Source of the DNA: Staphylotrichum longicolle
Taxonomy: Eukaryota > Ascomycota > Sordariomycetes > Sordariales > Chaetomiaceae
Reading direction: 5' to 3'
Assembly: GCA_019096155.1 (NCBI GenBank)
Contig: JAHCVI010000002.1
Coordinates: 2,480,001 to 2,544,000 of the forward strand
DNA length: 64,000 nt
Below, piece after piece: positions 23,607 through 34,229 of the stretch. Both the position numbers and the translations under genes were made by a program. Numbering within the stretch: the stretch's first letter is position 1; every line of letters begins with the position of its first letter. Below the pieces are notes generated by a model, which had not been told where the DNA came from, did no database searches, and saw only the letters and a program-made list of their open reading frames with translations.

Positions 23607-25988
23607 ATGGCGTCCCCGATTTCATTTGGCGATGCCGTGGCCATGTCCAAGATCGCATGGCGCATTGCCCACGCTTTCACCAAGGGGCGCAAATCTGCCC
23701 CGGCCGAGTTCAGAGAGGTCGAAAACCAACTGTACTCGCTCAGCGCCGCCCTGACGGCTTTCAAGGACGTCTGCGGCGACGATATTGCCGCGGTAACGGT
23801 TGATCCATCCAAACTCCCCGCCCGGTTCCAAAAGGAGGAACCAAAAGGACTGCAGACAGTGTCTGGAATCCTGGACAGCTGCAGCGAGACCCTCAAGCAC
23901 CTCGAACAGATGGTCGAGGACTATGGGGTTGTGGCCTCGCCAAAAGACCCAACAAAGCCGCGACTGCAGCGCTGGAGCCAAGAACTGCTCAGGAACTACA
24001 AGAAGGTTTCTTGGACTACTGAAGCCGGGGATCTGGCAGCACTGCGAAGCAAGCTGATGGTTCACACTAACAGTCTGGATCTAGTGTTGGGCATCATTGT
24101 GAGGTGAGCGCGACGCACTCACTCGGCGTCTCAGTCCATTGGCTTGTACAAAGCCTCGGCTAACCAGCCGCAGTTCCCGGACATCTCGCATCGAGGACAG
24201 CCTGAGGGAGAACTCCAACATGCTCAGAGAAATCCACTCCTGGTGGACTCAGAATCTCTTGGACTCCGCCTCAGCCAGCAGTCAGGCGTGTTCAGGAGTA
24301 CCGTCTTCCGAGCTGCAAGAAGCGGCCGATCCCATATTCTTTGAGGTTTACCTCGTTGCGGACCGGGCGCCGCAACTGCTTTGCCCACGAGCTTGTGTTC
24401 AAGATGATTGGCGTGAGGCCGACTCTCCCCAGTTGTTCATGTGCAAGTGCGCTGGAACCCGCGGGGGTCTCGGCACAAACCATTCAATAGTTGGGAACAT
24501 CTCCTGTAAGCAACACTTGGGCCCTGCAACTCTGAACGATTTCAAACTGCTAATTCAAGTGTTTTAGTGTCACCGCTCTCCTTCCCCTTCCGGCAAGCTG
24601 GAGATGTGGGATCATGGATGCTCTTCAAAGCCCTGGACAGATCAACAAGCCAGATGGTTTCAGCCAAGATAAAGATCACTACAGCTTCGGGTAACTATCT
24701 TGGAGCCCACCCATCGTCACTCGAGAAGGTCTCTAAAATGTGAATCACGTCTTAGACATCGCTGAATTTGAGGAGTCGTTCATCCGCCCACTTGCAGAAG
24801 CAAGGGCTGGTGCGATGCTACAACAGGGCATGGTGAATCAGCTCGTGCACCTGTCCCCGGATGCCCGGCAGGTTCGCACTTTGAACATTCAAAGGTACGC
24901 CATGAATACTATCCAAACAAGCGTTCCGATTGACTAGACAGCTAAGACAACAGTTTACCAGTGATCTGAAACACTTCCACAAACTCATCGACAAGATCAC
25001 CTTCCGTGTCGATCACAGGAATTTGTCGAAAGCCAATGTAGAGGGAATCAGTCTTTTGAACCACCGCGAGTTAGGGCATCGAGGCGCACGTTACACTGAT
25101 CCCGCGCTGGACTTCGCCGAGCTGTCGATTTACTATGCGAGTCAAACGACGGATCAGGCATCTGATATCACGAAGAGCATCGTTCACTGTGAGCCATTCT
25201 GTACGTCCCCTTTTAGCTGCGACAGAGGTCTCACACAGCCACCTTGAATAGTGAGTCATGTAACCGTCCTTGCAGTGGAGAACAGCAGCGTATGCGTAGT
25301 AGTCAAAGACGTCGAGTGCTTGGGATTTGTTCACGACCAACAAATATCTCGCCTTGAGAAAGCGGATGTTGCTTTTCACACGATATCTCTTGAAGGTCAA
25401 CCCCCCTTTCGCGGGAGTCAGGTATAAGGAAAAGAAAACTGACTTAACACAGCTGCCAAAAAGCTCCACGAGAAGCTCGAGGAGATGCGGATGGAGCTCT
25501 TCATTACCGCTCTGCAACACCCGCGGCCGGACGAGACGGTTGCACTGCACCTGTACGCGCTCTTTTCAATCTCCTTTTGAACTATCTGCTAAAGTTGAGA
25601 AGCCAAGCAACCGAGGTCCAATGCGAAGTCGCCGTCATCTCGGATGCAGAGCTCATGATTACCCGCAGTCGGCAAGACAAATACCGGCTCATCATTGCGA
25701 GCCGAAACAGGTGTACCGTCCTAGCCCAGGATTGTAAGCGCCATTTAGCCCCAGTTGCCATGAAGCGTGAGGGGCATCTTGCCACGGAGACTAACACCAT
25801 CTACAGTGCCTGATACCTTTTTCACCTCGAGCCTGTCTCAGGCCGCGGCCTTTGCGGCTCCTACTTGGGTTGTGCAACTCGAAAGCACCGGCAAGCGGAA
25901 GGTGTACCACTACCCAAATGGGTTCAGATATCTGAGCTTCCGTAACACGAACGGTGCGCATCTTGTTTCTGATAGTCAGAGTTGGTAG
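23607..25988 (+). CDS. Nine-exon protein with fungal STAND-type N-terminal domain
   Basis: Proposed exons are 23607-24103, 24174-24505, 24568-24690, 24756-24894, 24962-25200, 25276-25395, 25453-25552, 25600-25733 and 25807-25988; all phases agree and give 621 residues. The first 165 residues or so (MASPISFGDAVAMSKIAWRI, helical, Trp/Ala-rich) match the helical domain commonly found at the N-terminus of fungal STAND/NLR-like proteins, related to heterokaryon-incompatibility modules. No NB-ARC or NACHT P-loop and no WD, ankyrin or TPR repeats follow. Instead there is an unrecognised mixed region and a beta-rich C-terminus (VAVISDAELMITRS). It may be an effector or receptor-like regulator without an NTPase; that is inference. 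The acceptor of exon 8 is ambiguous (25600 or 25603, same frame) and the donor of exon 6 (GTCAAC) is weak. Confidence 0.75.
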
Positions 25989-26446
25989 CGATCGTTGACT
26001 GTTTCTTCACTACAGCTGAGAGAATGTTTGAGTTGGGCCGAACCGCCGTTCTGCAAGGTGCTTCTACTCAGACTCTGCCCTTTCCATAGGGTGAGGAGGT
26101 GACGCTGTCTCAACGATCGAGTAGACGTGCTATGCAGAGGCAAAACAGGACCATGGTGAAAGACCTCTGTATCAGGATAGCTACAGAACCTGATGCAGGG
26201 GATTCTAGAGGATTGGACTAGGGTGATGAACTCAGCCAACTCATCATCACACATTGTTATCTATGGTTATCGCACAGAACACGATGCTGCTCATAAACGT
26301 AGCGGACATCCACAACAATGGGAATCAGGAGCACGATTCATGTCAGAAAAGTAACAAAAGACAAACCTCCTAGTAAAGATGAGAGCAAAACCCAAACCTA
26401 TGTTGTCAAAGCAAGCGGACTGGCTCACTCGTTCGAACCAACGCGA
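25989..26446. other. Convergent intergenic region
   Basis: This is the 3' flank of two convergent genes and is AT-richer than its surroundings. No gene or repeat was recognised. Confidence 0.4.
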
Positions 26447-28006
26447 TCAAACAAACCAGGACGTCAAGTCTTTCCCTTTCCCACCACCTCGACCGACCCC
26501 ATCGACGGACGTACACTCAACGCCCAACTTTGAAACACACCACACTCTCCCAATTACAAACCCCGTTTCACCCTCTCGAACTACTCCCCACCACACTCTG
26601 CCCGGCCACCCTCTCCCCCCTCCCCACCCCCATCCGACCCCCACAACCTGTCCAGGTCCAGGCACGGGCACGGGCACCGACACGGGCACCACGATGACCG
26701 ACTGCCTAGTCGCTCGCGCCTGCCCCGGGCCCTGCACCAGACCCGGTTCAACTTGTACCCTCTGTCTCAACCCTTGACCCTGAACCTGACCCTGGCTTTT
26801 CCGCTGCTGCTGCAGTTGCTGCTGCTGCATTTGCGCCACCCCACCCGGCCCCTGAACTTGGATCTGGATAGGGATCTGCTGCGGTGGCAACCGCGCTGGG
26901 CCCAGCAGGCTCTGTACTCGCTGCCCCTGAACCTGTAGCTGGACCTGGAGCTGGATTACGGGCGCCTGCGGCTGGAGCCTTGCTTGGGGTATCGCTGCCT
27001 GGCTCTGGCTCGGGCGGTAGACTTGGGGTTGGCTGTACTTCTGGCGCTGAAGCTGGGGCTGTGGTTGGGGCTGTGGTTGGACTGGGGCAGTGGGTCTGTA
27101 TTGGGCCTGGGGTAGGGAGGATTGTCGCAGGGGAGCGGGGTGGGAGACGGCGAGGCCGATCTGTTGGGACTGGCGCTGTTGTGCGGCGAGAGGATGGGAT
27201 TGTGTAGCTGCCTGTGGGCGAGTTTGGGGGTGGGACTTTTGAGGCTGGGACGGTCGTTGTTGTGGGTTTGTCGGTTTCGTCTGGACCTGTACCTTGGAGT
27301 AATTTGCGGGCGTCGGAAAAGAGGGGAGGGCGTCCGGGTTGGCTGCGTTGGCGGCGGCGGCGGCGGCGGCTTTTCTTCTTTTTGCTGCGGCGACGGCACG
27401 GAGTTTTGCCGCGTTGGCCTCAGCGACGATGTCTTTGAGAGGTGCTTCGTAGCCGCTCGGTGAGATGTGGGCGTCGTACATGACGGTCTCGGTCTTGTAT
27501 TGGCGGCTGATCTGGCGGACGGAGGACCGGAGCTTGTCTACTTCTCGCTTGGTCATCTTGGGGGCTAGGCCTGCAATGTATAGGTCGAACTGCGTCTGTT
27601 TGTCGAGGAGAAAGAAGGATTTTCTGTAGTAGCTCAGGTTGAATCCGCTGCTGTCCTTCCCCTGCTTGCTTGCGTGCGGGATGATCCGCTTGACGGCTTG
27701 GCCGGGGTGAGTGACATGGTGTTTCCAGTTGGTCGAGGTGACGGCCCTTTTGCCTCCTGTAAGGACTCTAGTCCATACAGTCTTCTTGACGATGTGCTCT
27801 TCAGTCTCTGGGAGTTGTGCCAGAGTTAGCAGGCAGTGATTTAACTGATCTTCAGGGTTTGTCGTACCCGTTACCTGCACTGGCTTAGCCCCGGGCCGTG
27901 TTACGACTCTCTGGGTAGTTTTTGTCGTGGCAGTTTGAGATGCTTGCGCCGGTCTCTGCACCAGCTTTGTCGCTGCGTTGCCCTGTTGTTGGCGGGATGC
28001 AGACAT
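26447..28006 (-). CDS. Gln/Pro-rich protein with conserved N-terminal domain, function unknown
   Basis: One frame from ATG 28006 encodes 519 residues. Residues 50-210 or so look globular and include EEHIVKKTVWTRVLTGGKRA, SYYRKSFFLLDKQTQFDLYI and a basic helix ending near AAKRRKAAAAAAA. The remaining 300 residues are low-complexity Gln/Pro/Val repeats ending in a Gly/Trp/Val-rich tail. The composition suggests a nuclear or chromatin-associated or prion-like protein, but I recognise no family. An in-frame codon upstream at 28252 would add 82 residues with no supporting character. The antisense frames over the Gln-rich part are shadows. Confidence 0.7.
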   Translation of the reverse strand: MSASRQQQGNAATKLVQRPAQASQTATTKTTQRVVTRPGAKPVQVTGTTNPEDQLNHCLLTLAQLPETEEHIVKKTVWTRVLTGGKRAVTSTNWKHHVTHPGQAVKRIIPHASKQGKDSSGFNLSYYRKSFFLLDKQTQFDLYIAGLAPKMTKREVDKLRSSVRQISRQYKTETVMYDAHISPSGYEAPLKDIVAEANAAKLRAVAAAKRRKAAAAAAANAANPDALPSFPTPANYSKVQVQTKPTNPQQRPSQPQKSHPQTRPQAATQSHPLAAQQRQSQQIGLAVSHPAPLRQSSLPQAQYRPTAPVQPQPQPQPQLQRQKYSQPQVYRPSQSQAAIPQARLQPQAPVIQLQVQLQVQGQRVQSLLGPARLPPQQIPIQIQVQGPGGVAQMQQQQLQQQRKSQGQVQGQGLRQRVQVEPGLVQGPGQARATRQSVIVVPVSVPVPVPGPGQVVGVGWGWGGGRGWPGRVWWGVVREGETGFVIGRVWCVSKLGVECTSVDGVGRGGGKGKDLTSWFV

Positions 28007-28870
28007 GGTCGCGGGTGCCTGGCAGGAGGACAAATCGAAAAAGAGCCGACGGGGACAGCTGAGTGTGATTAGTACGTGGCACAATCTGGGAAACAAGTGG
28101 ATGCTAAACGCTCTGAATATTCGCGGACTGTAGATCATGTGCTGGTATCTAAGACATTTAAGTTTGATTTTGGTGCTCAGGCCGGGCCTTCCCGGGGGGC
28201 GGGGGTTGGGATGTCCACTGGGTTTCACTCGCGACTTGAGTGGTGTCCGCAAGGCCGTATTGTAACACCCTGCCTGACAGTTTGACCCAATTCATTTTTT
28301 TTATTGAAGAAAGACACGGTTGAAACATGCCTTGGGGTGTTTGGCGGCCGGCTTGGCAGCCCGGAGGAGTGGGGTTTCCGTTTGAGGCCGGGGCGCACCC
28401 CGGCGGCCGGGCCGGTTTGAGTTCGGCATGGTCGGCTCCTACTGGCCATGAACGACATCAACAACACCAGAGGTCAGCGCACCCAAAGCCAATCATGGCA
28501 ATCCGGTACTTACCTATTTAACTTGACTTTTGCTTAACTTGCAACGTCTCGCTCAATGGAAAGGGTTAGGGTTGACCCCTTTTTCCTGGACTGGATTTCG
28601 CTCTACCCATCAGCCCACTTCGGGAACATGATAGAACACAAGATGACTTTGTTGAGAGAGGAACCTCTAAAACCTAAACATGGCTGAGTCGCATAGAACA
28701 GCGTCCTATGGACAACTAACAAGAACCTCATGAGATGCAGCATGAAAATGATATTGTTGCTGTGGAGACGACAAACTGAACAGTTGAACTAGATTCATGA
28801 AACGCTATCGCCCAGAGTTTTCATCATAAATCATCACTCATGTTTCCCTTCCCCCCAGGAGGTAACACCA
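28007..28870. other. Intergenic region (0.86 kb)
   Basis: This holds the promoter side of the Gln-rich gene and the 3' flank of the BIM1-like gene. A short TTAGGG-like run (GGGTTAGGGTTG near 28560) is too short to be a telomere remnant. No gene was seen. Confidence 0.4.
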
Positions 28871-29898
28871 TCAAGCCCGCGACTCAACATTGCCCAACCG
28901 GATACTCTCACCACCCACCGACCCTTCCGTCCCCGCAACCGACCCATCCACCCATTTCACGCCCCTTCCGCTATCCCTCTCCCTAACCAACCGCTTCTTC
29001 CTCTCTCTCTCCCGGTACCACAACAATCCCAACCCAAATACCAACGCAACACCCACAACGCACCCTACACCCACACCGGCAATGCCCCCCTTGGACAATC
29101 CACCACCCCCTTCCACAATCTGTGTCTCTGCCGGGCCGGGTGTGCTCAACGGCGGGCCTGTCTCACCATGTCCCGGCAGGCCCGTGGGCGTGCCCGTTTG
29201 CGTCGGGGCGGGGACGTCGATCGGGTCGGTGGCGTTGAAGCAAGGGACGTCGGCGCCGTTGAAAGAGGCAGCGGGGACGAAGGTGATGTCGGCGCAGGCG
29301 TAGAAGGTCTGGTTCTCGGGGCGGTCAAAGTCGGCGATGTACTTTACTTGTATGGTGGCATTGGTGCCCGCCGTGAATTGCTGTGATGAGGTCTGGTCGG
29401 CAAGGGAGAGGCAGGTGTGCCCCGGGTCGAGCTCGGTGATGGGGGCGGTGAAGAGCGGGGTGAAGTCGCTTTGGGATTTGGGGTCTGGAGGTGGTTAGGT
29501 GTCGGGTCGGGAGGGGAAGGGAGCTTGTGAAAAGGAGAAGTGTTAGAGGGTTTAGTGAAGGCAACGACGTACTGCTCTTGAATGAGATGCTCAGTTCTGC
29601 ATGGTAGGAATCATCTTGGGCGGTGAAGGCCAGCTTGCCACCAGCTGTGGGAACTTGTTAACGATGGCACGAGACAGACAAACAGTTCATGACAATCCGA
29701 CTCACAGACGGGAAACGCCGTTCTGTTGGTGACGCCGGAGGCAGAGCCACATGGAGGCGTGTTGTCCGTCTCGCCAGACCAAGCGCGGTCAGGGGGCCAC
29801 ATGAAGGCAGCAGGGCCCATGTTCTCAGACGGGCCGTTGCCCATGGCTCCAGCGGCCAAAGGCAGGGCCAAGACAGATAGCAACTGGAAGCCGACCAT
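28871..29898 (-). CDS. BIM1-like (X325) copper-domain surface protein without N-terminal His
   Basis: Exons 29898-29706, 29644-29573 and 29484-28871 (introns of 61 and 88 nt) give 292 residues. A signal peptide (MVGFQLLSVLALPLAAGAMG) precedes GPAAFMWPPDRAWSGETDNT and PCGS, the start of the copper-acquisition-factor BIM1-like domain. That domain continues through FDRPENQTFYACADITFVPA and VPCFN. Several N-glycosylation sites, a Thr/Pro linker and one membrane segment (GIAGVGVGCVVGVALVFGLG) followed by a basic Arg-rich tail come next. True BIM1/LaX325 proteins start with His after signal cleavage to bind copper. Here no His is near the mature N-terminus, so the histidine brace appears absent. 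The protein is probably anchored at the plasma membrane by the C-terminal helix rather than by GPI. Confidence 0.85.
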
Positions 29899-31077
29899 GT
29901 CGATGTAAAGTAGGCGTGAAATGGGAAACAGTCCCCGTGGGATACTTCTCGAAGAAGCGAGATGCCGACAGGTTAAGAAGAGGCCAATTTACACAGAAAA
30001 GCGCAGGAGGGGGCCAACAAACTGGCTCCTCTTGAGTGTGGTTGCATTACATGGCAGCGGGTAGCATTGCCGTCTTTTATGTTTTGTGCACCCCCGCACC
30101 CGTATCACACTGACTTGCCGAGCTGCTGTCTTGGGCCGGAAACTGGCGCATGTACTGTGGAAGACCAAGTCACCAATAGCAGGACAAACCCGGGAAGGCC
30201 CTCGCCAAGGAGCGAGACGGAGGCCATGCCCAGCCTTCAGCAAAAGCAATCCTCTGGTGGTCCACCCCTTTACTCAAGGAGCCGTCGACACTGGTGCTCT
30301 GAAAGTTCCCCGGGTCTTGCATTTTGGTGCTGGTGTCCTCGTTGCCGGTGTTGCCGTGATGGTCCAAGTGACTCAAACTGAAAGCAGCGCAGATTTTTCA
30401 GTGGCCTGATTTCTAGCCACCAGATTTCTTTCCGGACTTCACTGGATGACACCTTCCCGGTTCCCCATTTTACCGTCAAGGTGCTCGGAGTGGTTCTTGC
30501 CCCCCAGACCTGCCTCCATTGGGCTTTTGTCGCTCAGATGATCAGATAAATTGGCTTGGCACAGAGCCCCGCTTTTGATTAGATCTGATCCCGCAGTATT
30601 ATTGGACGAGGTGCGGTGTAAAGAACCAGCGGAGTGGCAGCCAAGGCAAGAGCCAAGGCTGGGCAAATCCGCCAGCTCTCGAAGGAGTCAAGAACGAGCG
30701 TCGATTTCAGCTCAGTGAGCGGCCAAGAACAGCCGATATCGCATGGTGGTCCGAGACACCCGAATGCTCACGGGCTTAGGACCCTGTTATGGTCGGGTTG
30801 TGCAGGCTTCGCCTTGGAGATGAAACGGGGCTCCCTGAGTTTGTTCAGGACTAGGACTCGTGTGGCTGGTCCACGGCACCGATATTGGGTTACTCCCAAT
30901 CTTAGGCCAATCCGACCTCTGGACATAATTACATGCCCTCCCTCTTTTCTCTGGTCCGTCTCCTGCCGCGGCACTCCTCACTCGGTGCGATACTTGATAT
31001 TCCATTACTGTGTGGCCACCCAAGACTTGCGTCCCAATCTCAATTAGACATCCCATTCTTTTCAAGACACCGCAAGA
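29899..31077. other. Divergent intergenic region (1.2 kb)
   Basis: This is the shared upstream region of the BIM1-like gene and the Ser-rich wall-protein gene. Only short, unsupported frames are present and no RNA gene was seen. Confidence 0.4.
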
Positions 31078-31927
31078 ATGCGTGGCCTTCGACTATCGTT
31101 AAGCTGTGCTCTGCTGGCAACCTCTTCTGCCAGTGCTGCTCTCCTAGACAGCGAACCTGACCACGCCCTGATCCTGAGCCGGCAGGCTCCGGGCACCCCC
31201 CATTATCAGTGCCACTCCGACTGCGGTAGGTTGATGCCTCTTTTCCTTTGTTTCCCGACTGAAAGTTGCCTTCCTATTCAACTCCCAGATGCCACAACTT
31301 CACAACTTCCAGTGATCCAGCAACCTTGAATGTCTCAACGTCATGCTGACACCTTCCTCTTCAGGAAATGCTCTCGCCGGTGGACGCAACCCAGCGCACT
31401 GCACCAACTCCACCTGGGTTGAGTACTACGAAGCCTGCCTCGACTGTGCTCTTGATTTCGACATTTGGAAGGTCTACGGGAACGGTGTCAGTGGTGCCGC
31501 GTCGTCCTGCGGACTGAGCGCGACTCCGTCACCTTCTGGTGACGCTGTTGCCCCCGCATCGTCGACCGTTGCTACCCCCTCATCATCGACTGTCGTTGCT
31601 TCCCCATTGTCGTCTGCTGCTGCTCCGTCTGGCTCGGACCGGGCCTCCTCTTCGAGTGCTGCTGCTACGGAGGCTCCTGAAAGTGTGAACTCGGCAGAAC
31701 CGACGACAACTGCGCCTCCGATCACCGGGAATGGGACAACTGTCGTGTCTCCATCTCCCACAAGTGTACGCCGCTCAATACCCGGTATCTGTTGGAATGA
31801 GAACAGTCCTGACCTTGCTTAGTCAATTGCCACGGCAGGTGCGCCCAGGTCCGAACTCACACCTCTTGGCCCGCTGGTGACTGTCGGGGCACTGGTTGCC
31901 GTCTTTGTTGGGCTTTTAGGAGCTTGA
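31078..31927 (+). CDS. Small Ser/Thr-rich, probably GPI-anchored secreted protein
   Basis: Exons 31078-31225, 31365-31765 and 31823-31927 give 217 residues; the introns are 139 and 57 nt. A signal peptide (MRGLRLSLSCALLATSSASA) precedes a short Cys-containing domain (HYQCHSDCGNALAGGRN, NSTWVEYYEACLDCALDFDI), then a 75-residue Ser/Thr/Ala/Pro-rich stalk. The C-terminus is hydrophobic (LGPLVTVGALVAVFVGLLGA) with no charged residues after it, as in GPI attachment signals. This fits the abundant small wall glycoproteins of ascomycetes. The role is unknown; it could be structural or effector-like. Confidence 0.82.
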
Positions 31928-32384
31928 ACTTAGGGCTCAGAGGGAGGGAGACAGGAGCGGTCTTGGGGTCACAACCTAGTCCATTCCAAGGGGAAGTCAC
32001 GCAGGCTGCTTGGGTCCCGAGCGGTTCACTAAGATGGGTTGCTGGGACACACCTCCCCAAAGAAAACTTATCTGGAGAAAGCTGCAGGCTTGATTCAAAC
32101 TGTACCATAATATCTTATACATCAATTTTGGACTGTTTACTTCCACAAGTCAAACCTCACCAAGACATTGTCAACGCTCTCCCCACTATCACTCTGCACG
32201 GTTTTTAATCACCCCTTCTACGGCAAGTAGTGTGCAATTCTTCGTGCCGACATCGTGTAAGACATCAAAGGTATCCTGCTCCTCTCCATGTTACTAGATC
32301 TGCGGAGTGTATAGACAGTCGGCCACTAACGGTGTCACAGTTTCAAGTCTCCATCGACAAAACCTCATTCTCCCGAGCAACACC
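31928..32384. other. Intergenic region and 5' leader of the Gag-like gene
   Basis: This contains the 3' flank of the wall-protein gene and the promoter and leader of the Gag-like ORF, including the predicted leader intron at 32271-32340. Nothing else was recognised. Confidence 0.4.
32271..32340 (+). other. Predicted 5' UTR intron
   Basis: A 70-nt intron-like segment starts GTATCC and ends CCACTAACGGTGTCACAG (branch CTAAC, acceptor CAG), 44 bp before the ATG at 32385. It suggests that the downstream ORF belongs to a spliced cellular transcript. Confidence 0.5.
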
Positions 32385-32828
32385 ATGGCTGACGTTTCGT
32401 CCAATATCCGTCGCGGCTCCATCCTCTCCACAGCAAGCGATCCGACCAACGGGATGCCGGTCGTCCAACACGCATTCAAGCTCCCCAGGATTGTGCCGCT
32501 TGAGGATTTGCATCAGAACAACTACCTAAGATGGAAGTACACGCTGTTCCTCCACCTCGACTGGCACCAACTGCGTGCCTTCATCGACGGGTCTGTCAGC
32601 GAGCCCACGCCCGACGCCGATGCGGATGTTCGTGCTGCGTTCCTCCGCAGCAAGATAATGGCCTACACCATCCTGCGCGACTCGGTTCATGATTATCTGA
32701 TGGAGGTCTTTCAGATCGGCAAGGCCTCCATCGACGTGGTGGCCGCCTGCTTATTCAATAGCGACTACGACGTCAAGTATCTATGGGACTCCGTTCATGA
32801 CTTCGTGAGCCCGGAAATCGTCTGCTGA
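32385..32828 (+). CDS. Stand-alone ORF resembling the N-terminus of Copia-type Gag
   Basis: The frame from ATG 32385 encodes 147 residues. The core, NNYLRWKYTLFLHLDWHQLR, AFIDGS, then AAFLRSKIMAYTILRDSV-HDYLM, has the pattern of the Gag N-terminal fold of fungal Ty1/Copia elements (N-Y-xx-W near the start, then a helical array). No zinc knuckle, protease, integrase, reverse transcriptase or LTR is visible on either side. A leader intron and an intact frame suggest a host gene. This could be a domesticated Gag fragment or a chance resemblance. Similar peptides occur in fungal hypothetical proteins, but I cannot name a family. Confidence 0.6.
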   Translation: MADVSSNIRRGSILSTASDPTNGMPVVQHAFKLPRIVPLEDLHQNNYLRWKYTLFLHLDWHQLRAFIDGSVSEPTPDADADVRAAFLRSKIMAYTILRDSVHDYLMEVFQIGKASIDVVAACLFNSDYDVKYLWDSVHDFVSPEIVC

Positions 32829-33031
32829 AGAAGACAGCCACCCGTCGACGGCCGTACAAGGCGATGGTGTTCTACCGCAGCCAACGGATCATAGCTTCTC
32901 TCAAGAAAGCGGAGGGAAATTCAGGGTAAAAGCGCAGCAGGAAAGAGAATCCAGTAATTAGACACCCAGCAGGCCCTGGAGGCGTATCCAAATAACCCAC
33001 ATCGATAGCAACCGAAAGAAACCAAGAACCA

Positions 33032-33887
33032 TCACTGTTTCCCCAGCTGCAGTGACCCAAACACCCGGTCCAACTGCTCCCCTTCGTCCGGCACAGCCAT
33101 CTCGCTCACCCCTCCCGCGCCATGCCCATACCCAGTCCCATTCCCATTCCCATTTCCGTACCCGTCCCCATACCCCCTCCCGCCACCCGCCGCTTCATAC
33201 CCCCGCACAGGCTGCTGTAGCAACATCTCGGCTCCCTGTCCACCCCCCATCTCCACCTCCATCCCCAACCCCCCACTCCCATTTCCACTCCCATTCCCCT
33301 CCCCCACACCCTCACCCCCGCCCGTCAGAGAAGAACCCACAGCCCTCTCAGGCTCCAAAAGCCTCGCCTCGCTGTCCAGCCAGCCCGGGGCCACCCTCCG
33401 CTTCTCGGCCAGCTCCCGCGCCTTGATGCGCTCCGTCAGCGCCTGCAGGTCGCGCTGGGCCTGCGCCTGCAGCTGGGCGACGTGGGCGTGCAGCGCCTGG
33501 CACGACGCGATGATGTCGTCCGGGTGGGCGGCGTGGCCGCCCGAGGCGGAGACGACGTAGCGCGGCTTGTTGGTTTGGGTTTGGGTTTGAGGGTCGGTGT
33601 TGTTGCTGTTGTTGCTGTTGTTGGGGGTGTTGGGGTTGGGGTTGGTTGGGGTTTCGGCGGCGGCGGTGGTGGTTGCGGTAATGCCGGTTGTGGAGGGCGG
33701 GAGGGTGGAGGGCATGGGACGGTACTGGTAAGGGAGGGTGGTGGCGGTGGGGAGGTTGACGAAGGGCGAGACGGTTAGGGGGACTTGTTGGAGGAGGGGG
33801 TGGGTGCCTGTGGTGATGTTGTCGCATGGTTAGCAGGGTGATCGCTGGGGTGAGGCGGGGTTGGGGTCGCGTACGGTTGTCGTGCAT
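33032..33887 (-). CDS. Small coiled-coil protein, function unknown
   Basis: A tiny first exon (33887-33875, MHDN+1 nt) is joined over a 67-nt intron (GTACGC..GCTAACC..CACAG) to 33807-33032, giving 262 residues. The N-terminus reads RTHPLLQQVPLTVSPFVNLP. A Thr/Asn/Gln-rich stretch follows, then a conserved-looking coiled coil (ASCQALHAHVAQLQAQAQRD), then KARELAEKRRVAPGWLDSEA-RLLEPE. The tail is Gly/Asn-rich, ending GEQLDRVFGSLQLGKQ. The organisation suggests a small nuclear or kinetochore/transcription-complex subunit, but I recognise no specific family. The 13-nt first exon is easily missed by gene callers. Confidence 0.65.
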
Positions 33888-34229
33888 TGTGACTGCGGAT
33901 GCGATCGCGAATGTTGGGATGGTGGAGAGGTGTGTCAGGACGAGTTGGCCCGAAAGGGAGTCTGGCAGAGGTTTGGGCGTTTGGGGAATTGGTTCAGCGA
34001 TTGCGAATGGGACGGGGATTGCTGTGGTTATACGAGGTGGGAAGCATGCGCCTGCAACCCGCACATGTGACGCGGGACGCTCAGGGACGCCCAGGGGATT
34101 CTTGAGACGATAAGCTGATAAGAGCTCGACCCCACACAAACTTTCAAGCTCCAGACCTCAGACTGAGGCTGCTGCTACCTAACCCACCAGAATCAACATT
34201 GTGTCAAGTAAATAACAACAGTTGTCACC
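33888..34229. promoter_or_regulatory. Divergent promoter, coiled-coil gene / pICln
   Basis: A 340-bp region between two divergent start codons must carry both promoters. No distinct element was recognised. Confidence 0.4.
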
